Positions 14,309 to 17,612 of a stretch of 17,612 nt of DNA are shown one piece after another. The first letter of the stretch is position 1. Each line of letters starts with the position of its first letter. The notes under the pieces are model-generated. The model worked only from the letters and a program-made list of their open reading frames with translations. It did no database searches and was not told the DNA's origin. The stretch spans positions 1-17,612 of the forward strand of contig JBFGCT010000078.1 of the NCBI GenBank assembly GCA_041581055.1. Direction: 5' to 3'. Origin of the DNA: JBFGCT01 sp041581055 (lineage in GTDB: Bacteria; Actinomycetota; Acidimicrobiia; Acidimicrobiales; Ilumatobacteraceae). Position numbers and translations under genes: made by a program.

Positions 14309-15606
14309 GTCGATCCCTCGTCCTCTCGGGCGTGATGCTCGTTCATCCGTTTGCCGATCCGGGCCTCGTCGCCGTGGGCGCTGGGCGCGTACCAGTGGCC
14401 GTCGCGCTGCGCGTCGGGCAGGTACTGCTGCTCGACCCAGCCGGATGCATGATCGTGAGGATACTCGTAGCCGGCGCCGTGTCCGAGCGTCGCCGCTCCT
14501 CGGTAGTGCGCGTCGCGCAAGTGAGCCGGCACCTCGCCGGTCGCACCGTCGCGAACCGCCTGGCGGGCGTCCCAGATCGCCAGCGCGGCACGGTTGCTCT
14601 TCGGCGCGGTCGCCAGGTAGATCGCGCACTGGGCCAGGTTGAGCTGAGCCTCGGGGAGCCCGACGTGCTCGACCGCGTGGGCCGCGCTGACCGCCACGAC
14701 GAGCGCGTTGCTGTCGGCCAGGCCGACGTCCTCGCTGGCGAAGATCACCATCCGCCGCGCCACGAAGCGAGCGTCCTCGCCCGCCTCGAGCATCCGGGCC
14801 AGCCAGTAGACGCTGGCGTCGGGGTCAGAGCCGCGCATCGACTTGATGAACGCGCTGATCACGTCGTAGTGGTCGTCGCGCCCGTAGCGCAGCGCGCTCG
14901 TGCCGAGCGCGGCCTCGACGTGGGCGAGCTCGACGTGGCGGTACTCCGAGAGCGCGGCGGCGACCTCGAGCGACGTGAGCACCTGGCGCCCGTCGCCGCC
15001 GGCGCGTTCGACGAGCAAATCGATCGCGTCCGGATCGGCGGTGACCGCCTCCGCCGCCAGACCGCGGTCGACGAGCAGCCGAATCGCCGCGTCGTCGAGC
15101 GGCTCCAGCCGGAACAGCGTCGAGCGGCTGCGCAGCGGCGGGTTGACCTCGAAGAACGGGTTCTCGGTCGTCGCGCCGATCAGGGTCAGCGTGCCGTCCT
15201 CGACCGCCGGCAGCAGTGCGTCCTGCTGCGCCTTGGAGAAGCGGTGGATCTCGTCGAGGAACAGGATCGTGCCGCGCGCCCGTTCGCCGAGCCGCTGGCG
15301 CGCCCGATCGATCGTCTCGCGCACGTCCTTCACCCCGGCGGTCACGGCCGACATCTGCTCGAAGGCTCGGTCGGTCGTGCCGGCGACGGCGAGGGCGAGC
15401 GTCGTCTTCCCGGTTCCCGGCGGACCCCAGAGCAGCGCCGACGACAGCCGGTCGGTCTCGACGAGCTGGCGCAGCGGACGCCCCGGGCCGACGAGGTGCT
15501 CCTGGCCGACGACGTCGTCGATCGTGCGTGGCCGGAGCCGGGCGGCGAGCGGGGCGCGTCGCAGGCGGTGCTCGTCGGCGGCGGCGGCGAAGAGGTTGTC
15601 GCTCAC
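14305..15606 (-). CDS. rarA: replication-associated recombination protein A (RarA/MgsA AAA+ ATPase)
   Basis: Protein of 433 residues, the normal RarA size. RarA is a clamp-loader-like tetrameric AAA+ ATPase acting at stalled replication forks. Walker A GPPGTGKT is at 61-68 and Walker B ILFLDEIHR at about 114-122. LIGATTENPFFEVN is the sensor 1 region and the arginine finger area is NPPLRSRSTLF. The C-terminal tetramerisation domain is complete (HYDVISAFIKSMRGSDPDA, EDVGLADSNAL, GYEYPHDHASGWVEQQYLPD). The start is GTG 15606 (MSDNLF), 75 bp after the Nudix stop; I see no clear ribosome site or TANNNT box there. It heads the overlapping run rarA-DUF948-DUF6167-like-glcD-glcE. Confidence 0.96.
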   Translation of the reverse strand: MSDNLFAAAADEHRLRRAPLAARLRPRTIDDVVGQEHLVGPGRPLRQLVETDRLSSALLWGPPGTGKTTLALAVAGTTDRAFEQMSAVTAGVKDVRETIDRARQRLGERARGTILFLDEIHRFSKAQQDALLPAVEDGTLTLIGATTENPFFEVNPPLRSRSTLFRLEPLDDAAIRLLVDRGLAAEAVTADPDAIDLLVERAGGDGRQVLTSLEVAAALSEYRHVELAHVEAALGTSALRYGRDDHYDVISAFIKSMRGSDPDASVYWLARMLEAGEDARFVARRMVIFASEDVGLADSNALVVAVSAAHAVEHVGLPEAQLNLAQCAIYLATAPKSNRAALAIWDARQAVRDGATGEVPAHLRDAHYRGAATLGHGAGYEYPHDHASGWVEQQYLPDAQRDGHWYAPSAHGDEARIGKRMNEHHAREDEGST

Positions 15607-15681
15607 CGCGGGCCCCGGGCGCGGCCGGTACGGGCGCCGGCGGTTCGTGCCGCGACCCGGGCGACCGCGCCGCGCCGGCCG

Positions 15682-16116
15682 TCAGTCGCCCAACACCCGC
15701 GCATACACGTCCCGGCGGAACTCGACGACCTGGCCGACCAGCCACGCCGGGTCGACCCACCTCCACGACACGAACTCGACGCCGTCGGGCTGGGGGACGA
15801 CGCTGTCATCGCGCACGGCGAAGGTGAACCACCGTTGCGCCTGGCCGAGGCGCTTGCCGTCGCGCCGAACGTGCTCGGGCCACTCGTACACCGTCCACTC
15901 CGGGTGCTCGCCGACGAGGTCGACGTCGTCGGCGCCGAGTCCGGTCTCCTCGCCCAGCTCGCGCCAGGCGGCGGCGCCGGGATCCTCGCCCGCCTCGATC
16001 CCGCCCTGCGGCAGCTGCCACTGCCCGCTGACGTCGCTGCGCTCGAACGCCAGCACGTTGCCGGCCGAATTGCGGACGACCGCCACCACCCCGGCTCGAA
16101 AGTTCGCGCTCGCCAC
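15682..16116 (-). CDS. Nudix hydrolase, RppH-like
   Basis: Protein of 144 residues. The Nudix box GX5EX7REUXEEXGU is complete at 38-60, from GGIEAGE to RELGEETGL, and supplies the Mg-binding glutamates. GQWQLPQGGI just before it and LGQAQRWFTF after it are characteristic of RppH/Ap4A-hydrolase relatives, which remove pyrophosphate from 5'-triphosphate RNA or split dinucleoside polyphosphates. The C-terminal FRRDVYARVL also fits. Which of these reactions it performs cannot be told from sequence. The start is GTG 16116, 7 nt after a TACAGT box, so the gene probably has its own leaderless promoter. It lies 49 bp downstream of the TPR gene and 75 bp upstream of rarA. Confidence 0.9.
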   Translation of the reverse strand: MASANFRAGVVAVVRNSAGNVLAFERSDVSGQWQLPQGGIEAGEDPGAAAWRELGEETGLGADDVDLVGEHPEWTVYEWPEHVRRDGKRLGQAQRWFTFAVRDDSVVPQPDGVEFVSWRWVDPAWLVGQVVEFRRDVYARVLGD

Positions 16117-16123
16117 CCCGCCG

Positions 16124-16129
16124 ACTGTA
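16124..16129 (-). promoter_or_regulatory. -10 box (TACAGT) for Nudix gene
   Basis: TACAGT on the minus strand matches TANNNT and ends 7 nt before GTG 16116. No Shine-Dalgarno sequence is present, so a leaderless mRNA is likely. It sits in the 49-bp gap after the TPR gene and may also drive rarA. Confidence 0.5.
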
Positions 16130-16165
16130 CCGGGCGGCCGTCCGGCGGGCTGCGCCCCCGGCGGC

Positions 16166-17176
16166 TCAGCGACCGACCGAGCGGAGCCGGTCGGTCACGT
16201 CGGCGAAGTCGGGGTCGTGGGCGGCGACTGCGCCGAACCAGCGCCGGGCGCTGATCGGGTCGCCGGAGCGGTCGTAGAGGTCGCCGAGCACGTACCACTG
16301 GCGCAGATGGTGGTCGCGGACCCGCTTGGGGGCCTTGGTCGCCGGCGCCATCACCTCGATCGCGCCGCGCAGGTCGTCTTGGTCGGCGCGCGCCCCGGCG
16401 GCGACGATCCGCCCCTCGGCGATGATCTCCTGCGACGGGGAGATCTCGCGGATCTCCCTCCACACCCGCTCGACCGCGGACCACCGGCGGATGGCCCGAT
16501 AGCAGTCGGCGAGCGCCGGCAGCACCGCCGCGTCCGGGTGCAGCTCGTGCGCCGTCGCCAGCGCCTTGGCCGCCTGCTTGTAGCGCCCGAGGCGGTAGTT
16601 GGCGAGCCCGAGCACCTCTTGCACCGCGGCGACGGTCGGCGCCTCCTTGGCGATCGACGCGGCGATCCGCCGGGCCTCGTCGTAGCGTTCGCGATCGAGC
16701 GCCTCGGACGCCATTGCCAGGCGCGCGGACAGGCGGTTGCCGCGGTCGTGTCCGAGTTCGCCGACGAGCGCCGCGGCGACGGACGGGTCGAGCGGTTGCG
16801 GCGCCCGGCGGGCGGGGGCGAGGCTGGCCCGATCGGTGGCGGCGACGGCGACGTCGCGGACCGACCCCTCGTCGACCCACCGCTCGGTGGTCCGCTCCTC
16901 GATCTTGCGCCGCTCGTGGTCCGGCGGGCGCTCGGTCTTCGGGCCGCGTCGCGCCTTGACCTCCTTGGAGCGGCGCTCGGCGTCGGTCAGCGGGGCGCGC
17001 CGCGCCTCACCGCGTGAGTCGGCCGGACGCCGGCCACCGCGCGAGCCGCCCGACGGCGGGCCCGACCGACCGCCCGAGCCGGGTCGACCGGGGCCCCGGC
17101 TCTTGGCGCCGGAGCGACCGCTCGGCGGCCGGCCGCCGCGGCGCGGCGACGAACTCGGTGGCCGGTCGCGGGACAT
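16166..17176 (-). CDS. tetratricopeptide-repeat protein with basic disordered N-terminus
   Basis: Protein of 336 residues in two parts. Residues 1 to about 110 are low-complexity and rich in Arg, Gly, Pro and Ser, strongly basic at first, then charged (TDAERRSKEVKARRGPKTER), so probably disordered. From about 140 the sequence is helical and TPR-like, with repeat-type motifs such as ASEALDRERYDEARRIAASI, EVLGLANYRLGRYKQAAKAL, ALADCYRAIRRWSAVERVW and LGDLYDRSGDPISARRWFGA. It is most likely a scaffold; the basic tail may bind nucleic acid, which is inference. I start at ATG 17176 (MSRDRPPSS), 8 nt after a TAACAT box. The frame is open to 17380, but that would run through the 5S gene. It is the first gene after the rRNA operon. 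Confidence 0.82.
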   Translation of the reverse strand: MSRDRPPSSSPRRGGRPPSGRSGAKSRGPGRPGSGGRSGPPSGGSRGGRRPADSRGEARRAPLTDAERRSKEVKARRGPKTERPPDHERRKIEERTTERWVDEGSVRDVAVAATDRASLAPARRAPQPLDPSVAAALVGELGHDRGNRLSARLAMASEALDRERYDEARRIAASIAKEAPTVAAVQEVLGLANYRLGRYKQAAKALATAHELHPDAAVLPALADCYRAIRRWSAVERVWREIREISPSQEIIAEGRIVAAGARADQDDLRGAIEVMAPATKAPKRVRDHHLRQWYVLGDLYDRSGDPISARRWFGAVAAHDPDFADVTDRLRSVGR

Positions 17177-17184
17177 GGCTGTCC

Positions 17185-17190
17185 ATGTTA
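17185..17190 (-). promoter_or_regulatory. -10 box (TAACAT) for TPR gene
   Basis: TAACAT on the minus strand matches TANNNT and ends 8 nt before ATG 17176. There is no ribosome site, so this is a leaderless-type start. It lies just beyond the rRNA operon terminator. Confidence 0.5.
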
Positions 17191-17222
17191 CGAGCGGCCG
17201 GGCCGAAGCAGACAGAGCGCCG

Positions 17223-17260
17223 AAAACGCGACGGACCCACCGCCGAAGCGGTGGGTCCGT
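17223..17260 (-). terminator. intrinsic terminator of the rRNA operon, UUCG loop
   Basis: A perfect 13-bp stem (17231-17243 with 17248-17260) encloses a loop that reads TTCG on the transcribed strand, closed by C-G, the hyperstable UUCG tetraloop. A TTTT tract follows at 17226-17223. It starts 8 bp after the 5S 3' end. Confidence 0.9.
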
Positions 17261-17268
17261 CTGAGAAA

Positions 17269-17384
<116 letters not shown>

Positions 17385-17396
17385 ATCAGTTGTCAA

Positions 17397-17413
17397 CGAG
17401 GCGCGTCGCCTCG
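17397..17413 (-). other. hairpin in 23S-5S spacer
   Basis: CGAGGCG and CGCCTCG form a 7-bp perfect stem around a 3-nt loop in the ~60-bp spacer between the 23S and 5S genes. Its likely role is in processing or folding of the rRNA precursor. No tRNA lies in this spacer. Confidence 0.45.
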
Positions 17414-17444
17414 AGGACTCCAGAGCAAGCACGAGCTGTTCTAA

Positions 17445-17612
17445 CCAAGCCCTCGGCCGATTAGTACCGGTCGGCTGAACGTGTTGCCACGCTTACACCT
17501 CCGGCCTATCAACGTGATGGTCTCGTCACGGGCCTTACTGCGTTTACCGCATGGGAATGCTCATCTTCACACGGGTTTCCCACTTAGATGCTTTCAGCGG
17601 TTATCCCTTCCG
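17445..17612 (-). rRNA. rrl: 23S ribosomal RNA, 3' end (partial)
   Basis: The minus strand reads the conserved 23S tail, including GGATAACCGCTGAAAGCATC, CGTTGATAGGCCGGAGGTGT and CCGGTACTAATCGGCCGA. Only the last ~168 nt are inside the window; the rest of the gene and presumably the 16S gene lie beyond the right edge. The exact 3' end (about 17441-17447) is uncertain. Confidence 0.95.

Noticed and set aside
14332..17017. Long plus-strand frames of 640 and 705 codons opposite rarA, Nudix and TPR genes
   Set aside because: Low-complexity composition and no motifs, whereas the minus strand carries complete, recognisable proteins.
17390..17395. TTGACA on the minus strand just before the 5S gene, as a separate promoter
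   Set aside because: No -10 element lies at 16-19 bp; the next bases are the 5S gene itself, so it is probably chance.

Overview
The window is a high-GC bacterial chromosome segment. Actinomycetota is the best fit, and an Acidimicrobiia-like lineage (Ilumatobacter relatives) is my inference. The grounds are the very high GC content, an actinobacterial-style transaldolase beside transketolase, the rarA-DUF948-DUF6167-like gene order, and several genes whose start codon lies 6-9 nt after a TANNNT -10 box, as in leaderless actinobacterial transcripts. I see no phage, transposase, CRISPR array, tRNA or recognisable defence system. Nearly all the DNA is ordinary, densely packed chromosomal coding sequence.

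Layout. Positions 1-185 hold a 52-bp tandem repeat that runs off the left edge and carries paired TGACGTCA palindromes. It lies just past the 3' end of a SAM methyltransferase gene (197-1003, minus). Diverging from that gene is a tkt-tal operon (1089-4164, plus). It meets head-on a membrane-anchored sulfite-oxidase-family molybdoenzyme gene (4228-5772, minus). The junction contains a hairpin and a 47-bp tandem duplication of the molybdoenzyme gene's 3' end. The molybdoenzyme gene and a LOG-family Rossmann protein gene (5771-6826, plus) diverge from start codons that overlap inside one CCATGG. Next come a 69-aa unknown protein overlapped at both ends, glcF (minus), and a class 3 aldehyde dehydrogenase (8324-9712, plus).

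From 9736 to 17176 everything is on the minus strand. In transcription order it is: TPR protein, RppH-like Nudix hydrolase, rarA, DUF948 protein, DUF6167-like small protein, glcD, glcE, an APH-family phosphotransferase and a small SET-domain protein. From rarA to glcE the genes overlap or nearly touch (4-bp, 4-bp and 10-bp overlaps and one 7-bp gap), so translational coupling is likely. Upstream of all of these, on the same strand, are the 3' end of the 23S rRNA gene, the 5S rRNA gene and a UUCG-loop terminator.

How they work together. tkt and tal form the non-oxidative pentose phosphate branch. glcD, glcE and glcF encode the three glycolate (or related 2-hydroxyacid) oxidase subunits, but glcF is separated from glcDE by about 3 kb that includes a gene on the opposite strand. 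RarA (replication-fork maintenance) and the Nudix enzyme (nucleotide or RNA 5'-end hydrolysis) are housekeeping. The most interesting items are the repeat array, the duplicated gene end, the overlapping divergent starts, the recurring leaderless promoter pattern and the rearranged glc/rarA gene order. I found no convincing new multi-gene system.
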